Source: Pseudomonas bananamidigenes
GTDB lineage: Bacteria; Pseudomonadota; Gammaproteobacteria; Pseudomonadales; Pseudomonadaceae
Direction of reading: 5' to 3'
Length of the DNA: 32,804 nt
NCBI RefSeq assembly: GCF_001679645.1
Contig: NZ_LRUN01000077.1
Coordinates: 1-32,804, forward strand
The position numbers were made by a program, and so were the translations under genes. A model generated the notes under the pieces. The model was not told where the DNA came from and searched no databases. It saw only the letters and a program-made list of their open reading frames with translations. Shown piece after piece: positions 13,790 through 21,294 of the stretch. Each line of letters starts with the position of its first letter. Position 1 is the stretch's first letter.

Positions 13790-15400
13790 ATGTCCAACCC
13801 GCAAAACCCCGTGCGCAACGTGCTGTACATCATGTGCGATCAACTGCGCCGCGACTATCTGTCGTGCTACGGCCACCCGCACCTGCACACCCCGAACATC
13901 GATCGCCTGGCCGCTGCCGGCGTGCGTTTCAGCCGTGCCTACACCCAAGGCACGATCTGCGGACCGTCGCGGATGTCGGCCTACACCGGGCGCTACGTCA
14001 GCAGTCATCAGGTGGCGTGGAACGCCGTGCCGTTGCCGCTGGAAGAAATGACCATCGGCGACTACCTGCGCCCCCACGGCATTCGTACTGCACTGGTCGG
14101 CAAGACCCACGCCACGGCCAACGTGGATGCCTTGCAGCGGTTGGCGATCAACCCTGAAAGCGAGCAGGCCGAAGTGTTGAACGAAGTCGGCTTCGAGCCG
14201 TACTTCCGTCACGACGGCATCTTCCCCGACGACCCGCTGTTCGACGACAAACGCGAATCTGCGCCGTACACCCATTACCTGCGCGAACAGGGTTTCGAAG
14301 GCCGCAACCCCTGGCACGACTGGGCAAACGCCGCCGAAGGCGACAACGGCGAAATCCTCAGCGGCTGGCACATGCGCAATGCCCACCTGCCGGCGCGAAT
14401 TCCCGAGCAACATTCAGAGACTGTCTACACTACAAATCGAGCCATCGACTTCATCAGTGAGCAAGGTGAAAAACCATGGTTTTTACACCTGTCCTATATC
14501 AAACCCCATTGGCCCTATATCGTACCGACTCCGTACCACACCTTGTACAGTACGAAATCGATTCTCGAACCGGTCCGAAATGCCTCTCCAAGCGACCATC
14601 CCGTCTATCAGGCCTTTTGCCAGCATGAGGAAAGCCTGAACTTCTCCAAAGACCCGGTACGACTGAACGTAATCCCGACGTACATGGGCCTGGTCAAACA
14701 GGTGGATGATCAGTTGGGGCGGCTGTTCGATTTCCTGCAAAGCAACGGACGCTGGGACGACACCTTGATCGTGTTTACCAGCGATCACGGTGACTTCCTG
14801 GGCGACCACTGGCTGGGCGAGAAAGAATTTTTGCTGGAACAGGCGGTGGGCGTTCCCTTGATCGTGCGCGATCCGCGTGCAGCGGCGGACATCACACGGG
14901 GCACGGTGGACGAGCGTCTGGCGGAAACCATCGACGGCGTGCCGACATTTCTCGAAGCGTTGGGGATCAGGGGCGCCGAGCATCGACTGGAAGGTCGCTC
15001 GTTGATTCCACTGCTGCACGGCGAAAAACCTGACTGGCGCCGCTATGCGATCAGCGAATACGACTACGCCTTCCAGGCCCCGGCGCGGGAGCGACTGGGC
15101 CGGCCGATCGACCGTTGCCGCATGACCATGGTGCGCAGCGAGCGCTGGAAATACCTGGCGTACGACGACTTCCGGCCGCAGTTGTTTGATCTCTTGAATG
15201 ATCCGCAGGAGCTGCAGGATCTGGGCGCGGACCCGGCGTATGCGGCGGTGCGCGAAGAGCATGCGGGATATCTGTTCGAGTGGGTGCGCGGGTTGAAACG
15301 GCGCACGACCATCAGTCATCAGGAGATTGATTTGCGCGGCCAGCGGTTTCGTTATGGAGAGCCGGAGACCGAGAAGATGGTGCAGATCGGCGTGTGGTGA
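13790..15400 (+). CDS. Sulfatase / phosphonate monoester hydrolase-like enzyme
   Basis: 536 aa, cytoplasmic (no signal peptide). It belongs to the alkaline-phosphatase superfamily: metal site 'NVLYIMCDQ' near 10-18, formylglycine motif Cys57-Gly-Pro-Ser-Arg in 'TICGPSRMSAYTGR', 'VGKTHAT', 'SYIKPHWPY' and 'FTSDHGDFLGDH'. Length, Cys57 and the C-terminal 'DLLNDPQELQDL' fit phosphonate monoester hydrolases and choline-sulfatase-like enzymes better than AtsA. A GTG at 13781 is in frame, but GGTGA placed seven bases before the ATG at 13790 favours the latter. Its place between sulfate-ester genes favours sulfate monoester cleavage; family members are often promiscuous. Cys57 must be converted to formylglycine by an enzyme not encoded in the window. 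Confidence 0.87.
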   Translation: MSNPQNPVRNVLYIMCDQLRRDYLSCYGHPHLHTPNIDRLAAAGVRFSRAYTQGTICGPSRMSAYTGRYVSSHQVAWNAVPLPLEEMTIGDYLRPHGIRTALVGKTHATANVDALQRLAINPESEQAEVLNEVGFEPYFRHDGIFPDDPLFDDKRESAPYTHYLREQGFEGRNPWHDWANAAEGDNGEILSGWHMRNAHLPARIPEQHSETVYTTNRAIDFISEQGEKPWFLHLSYIKPHWPYIVPTPYHTLYSTKSILEPVRNASPSDHPVYQAFCQHEESLNFSKDPVRLNVIPTYMGLVKQVDDQLGRLFDFLQSNGRWDDTLIVFTSDHGDFLGDHWLGEKEFLLEQAVGVPLIVRDPRAAADITRGTVDERLAETIDGVPTFLEALGIRGAEHRLEGRSLIPLLHGEKPDWRRYAISEYDYAFQAPARERLGRPIDRCRMTMVRSERWKYLAYDDFRPQLFDLLNDPQELQDLGADPAYAAVREEHAGYLFEWVRGLKRRTTISHQEIDLRGQRFRYGEPETEKMVQIGVW

Positions 15401-15404
15401 TTAG

Positions 15405-15482
15405 ACGCATCGCTGGCAAGCCAGCTCCCACAGGATTTGCGTACACCGCAAACCTGTGGGAGCGAGCTTGCTCGCGATGAGG
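15405..15482. repeat. REP doublet (REPIN) between convergent genes
   Basis: GCATCGCTGGCAAGCCAGCTCCCACAG is followed by a spacer with its own dyad (GATTTGCG / CGCAAAC) and then CTGTGGGAGCGAGCTTGCTCGCGATG. Arms pair imperfectly. The layout is the Pseudomonas REP pair seen three more times in this window. It may act as terminator for the sulfatase and atsK genes, which converge here. Confidence 0.85.
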
Positions 15483-15487
15483 CCCGA

Positions 15488-16408
15488 TCAGACGCCGACG
15501 ATTTCAGCGCCTTTGATGGTCTGGCTACGTTGCCCATTCGCCCCGACCGGCACTTCCCCTTTCAGCGTCACCCGACGCACCACGCGATCCTGGGTCCCGT
15601 AATCATCAATCGCATAATGCTGCGTTGAACGGTTATCCCAGATCGCCACGTCACCGGCCTTCCAGCGCCAGCGCACGGTGTTTTCCTGGCGGATCACATG
15701 ACTCTGCAACAGCCCGAACAAGTGTGCAGAATCCGCCTGGGAGTAACCCTTGATGCGTTTGACGAAATGCCCCAGCAGCAAGCTCTTTTCGCCGCTGATC
15801 GGGTGCACGCGGACCACCGGGTGTTCGGTCTCGTAGACGGTCGAGGTAAAGATCTTGCGATAGCGCTCGAGCTTCTCCGCCGAGACGTCCGGCTTCGCCC
15901 CGGCGTAGTCGTATTCGTTGCTGTGCACGGCCACCAATTTGTCCGCCAGCTCACGCAATTCGGTCGGCAGTTCGTTGTACGCCGTCGCGGTGTTGGCCCA
16001 GAGGGTATCGCCACCGAATGCCGGAGCCACCACCGAGCGCAGGATCGACGCTTTCGGGTAGGCATCGACGAAGGTCACGTCGGTGTGCCAGGAATTGGCG
16101 CGCTGCCCTTCGGCGCCGTCCAGTTCCAGCAGGTAACGGGTGCCCTCGCGGGACGGCACGGTCGGGTGGGCCACCGGTTCGCCGAGCAGATGGGCGAAGG
16201 CTTCCTGACGTTGATCGTCGAGCTGGGTCTGCTCGCGAAAGAACACGACCTTGTACTGGACCAGCGCCTGTTGAATGGCTTCAACCGTCGCGGCATCAAG
16301 CTCACCGGACAGTTGCACGCCACGGATTTCAGCGCCGATACGGCCGGCTACCGGATGAATGTCCAGCGCCTGGACAACGGGTTTTTCAGCGAGTGCGGCA
16401 TTGCTCAT
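15488..16408 (-). CDS. atsK: Alpha-ketoglutarate-dependent sulfate ester dioxygenase (alkylsulfatase)
   Basis: 306 aa, cytoplasmic TauD/AtsK-family Fe(II) oxygenase. It oxidises the carbon next to the sulfate group of alkyl sulfate esters, giving an aldehyde and sulfate. His108, Asp110 ('SWHTD') and His264 ('STQHYAI') occupy exactly the positions reported for AtsK; Arg275 or Arg279 would hold the alpha-ketoglutarate carboxylate. The flexible 158-185 segment is present. The frame extends to 16552, but the ATG at 16408 with GAGGG seven bases upstream gives the AtsK length. Divergent from the second LysR gene, with an inverted repeat and GGAATAAG in between. TauD, which acts on taurine, is less similar. 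Confidence 0.95.
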   Translation of the reverse strand: MSNAALAEKPVVQALDIHPVAGRIGAEIRGVQLSGELDAATVEAIQQALVQYKVVFFREQTQLDDQRQEAFAHLLGEPVAHPTVPSREGTRYLLELDGAEGQRANSWHTDVTFVDAYPKASILRSVVAPAFGGDTLWANTATAYNELPTELRELADKLVAVHSNEYDYAGAKPDVSAEKLERYRKIFTSTVYETEHPVVRVHPISGEKSLLLGHFVKRIKGYSQADSAHLFGLLQSHVIRQENTVRWRWKAGDVAIWDNRSTQHYAIDDYGTQDRVVRRVTLKGEVPVGANGQRSQTIKGAEIVGV

Positions 16409-16589
16409 GGGTAGACCCTCATCGACTGCTTGCGGTTGGACGGCAACGAAACAACGCTCTATCAATATTCCATTTACATCTAATAGATATTCATATGCTT
16501 CGTTGACGGAATAAGAGCTTGCATTTAAAACCTCAGTCAGCCCTCGTCGCAAATGCCTTCGAGCTATTTTTAGGATGCCGGAAAAGCAT
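16409..16589. promoter_or_regulatory. Divergent atsK / LysR control region with CATATGCTT inverted repeat
   Basis: CATATGCTT (16492-16500) and its exact inverse AAGCATATG (16584-16592) flank the region; the right copy contains the LysR start codon. GGAATAAG (16508-16515) matches the motif upstream of the metQ-like gene (as TTATTCC) and of the hydrolase operon. The layout mirrors the first LysR gene, whose start also lies in a GCATAT word. Confidence 0.5.
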
Positions 16590-17510
16590 ATGGATCTTCG
16601 CCAGTTGCGCTACTTCATCGCCCTCAACGAACACCGCAGTTTTGTCCGCGCGGCCGACGCCATGGGCATCACTCAACCGGCGTTCAGCCGCAGTATTCAA
16701 GGGCTGGAGCAGGAGTTCGGCTGCGTACTGGTGGATCGTGGCAACAAGGATTTGCGTCCTACGCCCGAAGGCCAGGTGGTGCTGCAGCACGCCCTGGCGC
16801 TGGTGCAAGGCGCAGCGTTGCTCAGCGCCGAAGTGACGCAAATGACCAAGCTCGACGCCGGCGAACTGCATTTCGGTTGCGGTCCGGCGCCAGCCGTCAA
16901 ACTGGTGCCGGATGCAGTGGCGCAATTCATCAATGCGCACCCGAAAGTGCGTACCTGTTTTCAGGTGGATAACTGGGAGAAACTCAGCCGCGCCCTGAGC
17001 CGCGAGGAGATCGAATTCTTCATCGCCGACATCCGCCATTTCGAGTCCGACCCGAACTTCCAGACCCAGCCGCTGACGCCCAAGCGCGGAGTGTTTTTCT
17101 GCCGGCCGGGGCATCCGCTGCTGGCCAAGGAAAGCCTGTCGACCAACGACATGTTCGACTATCCGCTGGCGACCACGCTGATCCCGCCGGGGATTCGCAA
17201 ATTGCTGGCGAATCTCAGCGGCCGGATCGATTTCTCACCAACCATCGAAACCGAGCATTTCCCGGCGCTGGTGAAAGTGGTGCTGCAATCCAACGCAATT
17301 GGCGTGGGTACTGAAGAAGCGTTTGTCGAGGACATCGCCCAGGGTTCGCTGGCACTGCTGCACTGGCGCAACCTGCCGCAGAACCTGGAGAACATGAATG
17401 CGCGGTGCGGGATTGTGAGCCGCACGGGATTCCGGCTTTCACCGGCGGCACGGGCGATGATCGAGACGCTGGTGGCGGTGGATAAACAGGAGATCGGCGT
17501 CGCGGTTTGA
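16590..17510 (+). CDS. LysR-family transcriptional regulator (paralogue 2)
   Basis: 306 aa from the ATG at 16590. The frame opens five codons earlier (16575), but the ribosome site there (AGG) touches the start, whereas the later ATG aligns with paralogue 1 ('MDLRQLRYFIAL' against 'IDLRQLRHFIAL') and has GGA seven bases before it. Winged-helix domain about 2-60, substrate domain about 90-300. Similarity to the LysR at 12744 runs from end to end, so the two arose by duplication. Stands divergent to atsK and convergent to atsR. A role in sulfate-ester control is likely from place and paralogy; effector unknown. Confidence 0.92.
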   Translation: MDLRQLRYFIALNEHRSFVRAADAMGITQPAFSRSIQGLEQEFGCVLVDRGNKDLRPTPEGQVVLQHALALVQGAALLSAEVTQMTKLDAGELHFGCGPAPAVKLVPDAVAQFINAHPKVRTCFQVDNWEKLSRALSREEIEFFIADIRHFESDPNFQTQPLTPKRGVFFCRPGHPLLAKESLSTNDMFDYPLATTLIPPGIRKLLANLSGRIDFSPTIETEHFPALVKVVLQSNAIGVGTEEAFVEDIAQGSLALLHWRNLPQNLENMNARCGIVSRTGFRLSPAARAMIETLVAVDKQEIGVAV

Positions 17511-17511
17511 G

Positions 17512-17542
17512 GGTCATTCCCACGCTTTGCGCGGGAATGACC
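17512..17542. terminator. Hairpin between convergent LysR and atsR genes
   Basis: GGTCATTCCC and GGGAATGACC are perfect 10-bp arms, extended inside by CGC/GCG around a TTT loop. There is no T run on either side. It lies directly between two convergent stops (17510 and 17550), so a role in ending transcription or stabilising both 3' ends is likely. Confidence 0.6.
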
Positions 17543-17549
17543 GCGTGCC

Positions 17550-18563
17550 TCAGAGCTTCGCCGCCGCCAGCTCAGGCGCCACCCACTCGTTCACCTTGAA
17601 CGGCTTGCGGATCAGCTTCTGCTGCGCCGCCAGATCCACCTTGCCCTGCAGGTTTTCGAGGAACAGCGGGTCCAGTGTCGAGGGGAAAACTTCGCTCAGA
17701 TTCTGATCCTTCAGATCCTGGGTGAGGATCACCGGTGGATAACTCGCCAGACCCGACACAAGCTGCACGTAAGCGTCCTTGTTGCTGTCCTGAGTCAGCC
17801 ACTCCACAGCCTGTTGCTGCGCTTTGAGCAGCTTCGCCACGGCTTCCGGATGTCCATCGACAAACTTGCCGGTGCCCACCAGCACCGACTGCACACTGCC
17901 GGCGCCGCCGAGATCCTTGGTGTTCAGGGGCAGCTCGGCCAACCCTTTGGCCTGCAAGGCGGTCAGCCCGGAGCTGCCCCACGACGCATCGATCTGCTTC
18001 GCCGCCAGCGCGGCCACCGCTGCGTTGAAATCGAGGTTGATCACCTTCACGTCCTTCTCGCTCAGGCCCACGCTGGCCAGCGCCGCATCGAATGACAACT
18101 GGGTCGCGGTACCCCGGAAGATCGCCACGCGTTTGCCCTTGAGATCCTGCAACGTCTTGATCCCCGAACCCGGCACCACGCCCAGGTATTGCTTCACGCC
18201 CCGGGCGCTGGCACTGAGCAGGCGCGTGTCCAGTCCGTTGGACTTGCCGATGATAGCCGCCAGATCCCCGAGATAAGCCAGATCCACCTGGCCGTTGGCG
18301 AACGCTTCGTTGATCACAGGTCCTGCGCCCTTGAAAAAGCTCCACTGAATCTTGATGCCCTGATCGGCGAAGGCCTTTTCGAAGATCTGCTGATCGCGCA
18401 ACACGTCCACGACGCCCCCACCACTGTGTTGATTACCCGCGCTCAGATCAGGCACGGCAATCCTGATTTCCCTGAGTTCGTCGGCTTGGGCGGAGAACGC
18501 CAGCAGGCCCGCGAGTGCCGGCGCGGCGAACAGACTGATGACACGTTTGAAGGGAAGGTTCAT
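17550..18563 (-). CDS. atsR: Sulfate ester / sulfonate ABC transporter substrate-binding protein
   Basis: 337 aa, SsuA/TauA/NrtT-type periplasmic binding protein. The signal peptide ends at about residue 27 (AQA-D). 'FFKGAGPVINEAFANGQVDL', 'GSGIKTLQDLKGKRVAIFRG' and 'SWGSSGLTAL' are family stretches. The frame runs to 18665; the ATG at 18563 has AGGAG nine bases before it. It is divergent from atsB-atsC-atsA. In P. aeruginosa, as I recall, the order is atsR-atsB-atsC-atsA on one strand; here atsR is flipped. It should bind sulfate esters and feed AtsBC. Confidence 0.88.
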   Translation of the reverse strand: MNLPFKRVISLFAAPALAGLLAFSAQADELREIRIAVPDLSAGNQHSGGGVVDVLRDQQIFEKAFADQGIKIQWSFFKGAGPVINEAFANGQVDLAYLGDLAAIIGKSNGLDTRLLSASARGVKQYLGVVPGSGIKTLQDLKGKRVAIFRGTATQLSFDAALASVGLSEKDVKVINLDFNAAVAALAAKQIDASWGSSGLTALQAKGLAELPLNTKDLGGAGSVQSVLVGTGKFVDGHPEAVAKLLKAQQQAVEWLTQDSNKDAYVQLVSGLASYPPVILTQDLKDQNLSEVFPSTLDPLFLENLQGKVDLAAQQKLIRKPFKVNEWVAPELAAAKL

Positions 18564-18869
18564 GGGGTACGGCTCCTGATCGCGTCGGGCATTGAGGAAC
18601 CGAAAGTAGGCGCAATCCATATCGACACTTAAATACTTAAAAAGAACATTTTTATAGCTTTTCAAGCTAAGCCAGCAAAGTCGGGGCGCTCAGCGCGGTA
18701 TGCAAGAAGAGCATCGAAAATATTCTTCGAATGCATTGGATGCGTGCAGGGCTGGAGGCCTTAAATGGCGCTGCTTATCTCTAAAAACGATTACTCGATT
18801 AACTTCTTATAACTATTGGTTTTCAGCTAATTCCGCTGACACGATCCAACCCGACAACGGAGGTCAACC
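18564..18869. promoter_or_regulatory. Divergent atsR / atsB control region
   Basis: 306 bp without a gene. It contains ATGCAT-TGG-ATGCGT (18731-18745), sharing the 12-base word AATGCATTGGAT with the receptor/LysR region (there on the opposite strand, 12708-12719). Toward atsR lies the AT-rich element 18623-18647. Toward atsB, 'GATTAACTTCTTATAACTATTGG' style sequence at 18797-18820 may hold promoter and activator sites. The features suit common control of both transport units. Confidence 0.5.
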
Positions 18870-20468
18870 ATGGCCCGTGAATCCCTGCTCAGCCTGCCAC
18901 TGGCCGCACCGTCGTTGAACAGCGGGCGCACCTGGCCAGGCGTGGCTCACCGCGTTTTACCCTGGATATTGCCGCTGGGTCTGTTCGCCCTGTGGTGGCT
19001 GGCTGCGCGCAATCAGTGGATGAGCGAACAGATCCTGCCGGCCCCGTCACTGGTGTGGAACAGCGCGATCGAGTTGTCCCGGGGCGAACTGTGGAGTCAC
19101 TTGTGGATCAGCCTGCAACGGCTGTTCTGGGGCCTGCTCGCCGGGATCTCGGCCGGTGCCGTACTCGGCGCGGCGCTGGGTTTCAGCCGTCGTCTCGAAC
19201 GCCTGATCTTCCCGACCTTTGCCGGCCTGGCCCAGGTGCCGACACTTGCGTGGGTTCCGCTGTTCATGGTGTTTTTCGGCATCGGAGAAACGCTGAAACT
19301 GGTGGTACTGGTCAAGGCCATCGTGGTGCCGGTGACCCTGCACACTTTGGTCGGCGTGCGGGACTCGCAGCCGAAACTGCGCGAAGCCGCCGCCGTGTTG
19401 CGCCTGCCGTCACACCTGCTGATCCGTCGACTGGTGTTGCCCGCTGCTCTCCCCGCATTCATGGCCGGCGTGCGTCTGGCGCTGGCCGCTGGCTGGACTT
19501 CGCTGCTCGCCGTTGAGCTGCTGGCCTCCAGCGAAGGCATCGGCTACCTGATGGTCTGGGCACGGCAGTTGTTCATGCTCGACATCGTGTTCGTGTGCAT
19601 CGTTATGATCGGTCTGATCGGCGTGGCGATGGATCGCGGCATCGGCCTGCTGGACAAAAAACTGGTGCACTGGCCGCACCCGGCCACGGCGGAGATTCGT
19701 CGCGGCCCGCGTTATGACGGCTGGCAGCGCGTGCAGCCGTGGCTGTTGCCGCTGGGGTTGTTTGCGCTTTGGCAACTGGCAGTCGATCAGCAGTGGGTCG
19801 ACGCCAACATTCTGGTCAGCCCGTTGGCCGTGCTGGAGACCACGAAGCAGGGCCTGCTCGACGGCACGTTGATCAGCGGCATGGCCCTGAGCCTGGGCCG
19901 CACCCTTGGCGGCTTGCTGCTGGGTGGTGGGTTCGGCTTTACGCTGGGCCTGTTGTTGGGGCTCTCGCGCACCAGCGAACGTGTGCTCGGCCCTACCCTC
20001 GCCGCCTTGCGCCAGATCGCGATTTTCGCCTGGGTGCCACTGCTGACCGCATGGTTTGGCCTGGGCGAACTGGCGAAGTGGGTATTCGTGGCCCTTGCCG
20101 CCTTCTTCCCCCTGTTCATCGCCACCCAGCGCAGCGTCGCCAACCTTTCACCGCAACTCGACGAAGCCGCGCAGGTGCTGCGCCTGAGCCTCGGCCAGCG
20201 CCTGCGTCGACTGGTGCTGCCGGGCGCCGCGCCGGGGATTTTCGCCGGGCTCAGATTGAGCCTGATTTACGCCTGGCTCGGCACCATCGGCGCCGAATAT
20301 TTCATGCCGTCCAACGGCGGTATCGGCAGCCAGATGATCGGCGCCCAACAACTGCTGCGCATGGACCTGATCATGGCCGGGATGCTGCTGGTCGGCCTCA
20401 CCGGCGCCCTGCTCAACCTCATTGGCCAACGCCTGGAAATCCGCGCCACCCGCTGGAGACACGCATGA
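18870..20468 (+). CDS. atsB: Fused double permease of the sulfate ester ABC transporter
   Basis: 532 aa, two BPD-type permease domains in one chain where SsuC/TauC proteins have one. The halves repeat: 'PWILPLGLFALWWLA' at 31-45 against 'PWLLPLGLFALWQLA' at 290-304, and EAA loops 'REAAAVLRLP...RRLVLPAALPAF' (171-196) against 'DEAAQVLRLS...RRLVLPGAAPGI' (431-456). The offset is about 260 residues. The fused protein would be a complete transmembrane dimer. A strong site (CGGAGG, seven bases before ATG) sets the start. The stop overlaps the atsC start by 4 bp. The two halves are diverged well beyond a recent duplication. Confidence 0.92.
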   Translation: MARESLLSLPLAAPSLNSGRTWPGVAHRVLPWILPLGLFALWWLAARNQWMSEQILPAPSLVWNSAIELSRGELWSHLWISLQRLFWGLLAGISAGAVLGAALGFSRRLERLIFPTFAGLAQVPTLAWVPLFMVFFGIGETLKLVVLVKAIVVPVTLHTLVGVRDSQPKLREAAAVLRLPSHLLIRRLVLPAALPAFMAGVRLALAAGWTSLLAVELLASSEGIGYLMVWARQLFMLDIVFVCIVMIGLIGVAMDRGIGLLDKKLVHWPHPATAEIRRGPRYDGWQRVQPWLLPLGLFALWQLAVDQQWVDANILVSPLAVLETTKQGLLDGTLISGMALSLGRTLGGLLLGGGFGFTLGLLLGLSRTSERVLGPTLAALRQIAIFAWVPLLTAWFGLGELAKWVFVALAAFFPLFIATQRSVANLSPQLDEAAQVLRLSLGQRLRRLVLPGAAPGIFAGLRLSLIYAWLGTIGAEYFMPSNGGIGSQMIGAQQLLRMDLIMAGMLLVGLTGALLNLIGQRLEIRATRWRHA

Positions 20469-21280
20469 ACGCACCGATTGTCAGCTTCTCTCACGTAGGC
20501 AAATCCTTCGACGTCGACGGTTTCGAATTGGAGGCGATTCGCGAATTCAACCTCGACATCGCCGAGGGCGAGTTCGTCGCCATCGTCGGCTCCAGCGGCT
20601 GCGGCAAGTCCACCTTGCTGCGCTTGCTGGTGGGTCTGGACACGCAGTTTCGCGGGCAGATCACCGTGGATGGCAAAGCCGTCAGCGGCATTGGCGGCGA
20701 ACGCGGCATTGTATTTCAGGAGCATCGTTTGTTCCCGTGGCTGACCGTGGCCGACAACATCGGCCTGGGCCTGGTGAACGAACCGCTGAGCACCGCTGAA
20801 AAGCAGCAACGCATCAACGATTTCATCGAGCTGGTGGGTCTGCGCGACTTCACCCGCGCCTATCCGCATCAACTCTCCGGTGGCATGGCCCAGCGCGTGG
20901 CGATCGCTCGCGGATTGGTGGCGAGCCCGCGGATCCTGCTGCTCGACGAACCCTTTGGTGCCCTCGACGCACTGACCCGCCAGCAGATGCAGGACGAACT
21001 GCTGGCGATCCGCGAGCGGGCGAAGATCACCACGATTCTGGTCACCCACGATGTCGAGGAAGCGATTTTCCTCGCGGATCGCGTGGTGGTGATGGAGCCA
21101 CGCCCGGGCCGGATCAAACATGTGGTGGGCATCACCCTGCCCCATCCGCGCCAGCGCAGCAGTTTTGACTTCCATCAATTGCGCGAAGAACTGCTGCATG
21201 AGCTGACCAGTGACGATCACTACCAACCGAGCGCGCCGGTGCAGATCCGTGATCTGCCGTTGTCGTTCATTGCCTGCTGA
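20465..21280 (+). CDS. atsC: Sulfate ester ABC transporter ATP-binding protein
   Basis: 271 aa, SsuB/TauB-type ATPase powering AtsB. Walker A GSSGCGKST at 42-50, Q-loop 'GIVFQEHRLFPW', signature LSGGM at 137-141 followed by AQR, Walker B 'ILLLDEPFGALD' at 157-168, switch His195 in 'VTHDVEEA'. LSGGM instead of LSGGQ is common in this subfamily. The start codon sits in an ATGA overlap with atsB; the long upstream open frame is only the shadow of atsB. The stop lies 14 bp before atsA, so B, C and A are cotranscribed. Confidence 0.94.
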   Translation: MNAPIVSFSHVGKSFDVDGFELEAIREFNLDIAEGEFVAIVGSSGCGKSTLLRLLVGLDTQFRGQITVDGKAVSGIGGERGIVFQEHRLFPWLTVADNIGLGLVNEPLSTAEKQQRINDFIELVGLRDFTRAYPHQLSGGMAQRVAIARGLVASPRILLLDEPFGALDALTRQQMQDELLAIRERAKITTILVTHDVEEAIFLADRVVVMEPRPGRIKHVVGITLPHPRQRSSFDFHQLREELLHELTSDDHYQPSAPVQIRDLPLSFIAC

Positions 21281-21294
21281 ACAGGAGTCTGTTG

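Noticed and set aside
15405..15482. Repeats as a possible CRISPR
   Set aside because: The repeat units are inverted REP doublets scattered singly, not regularly spaced direct repeats, and no cas gene is present.
19739..20464. N-terminal extension of atsC
   Set aside because: It is the shadow of atsB; the ATGA overlap start at 20465 matches the family start.
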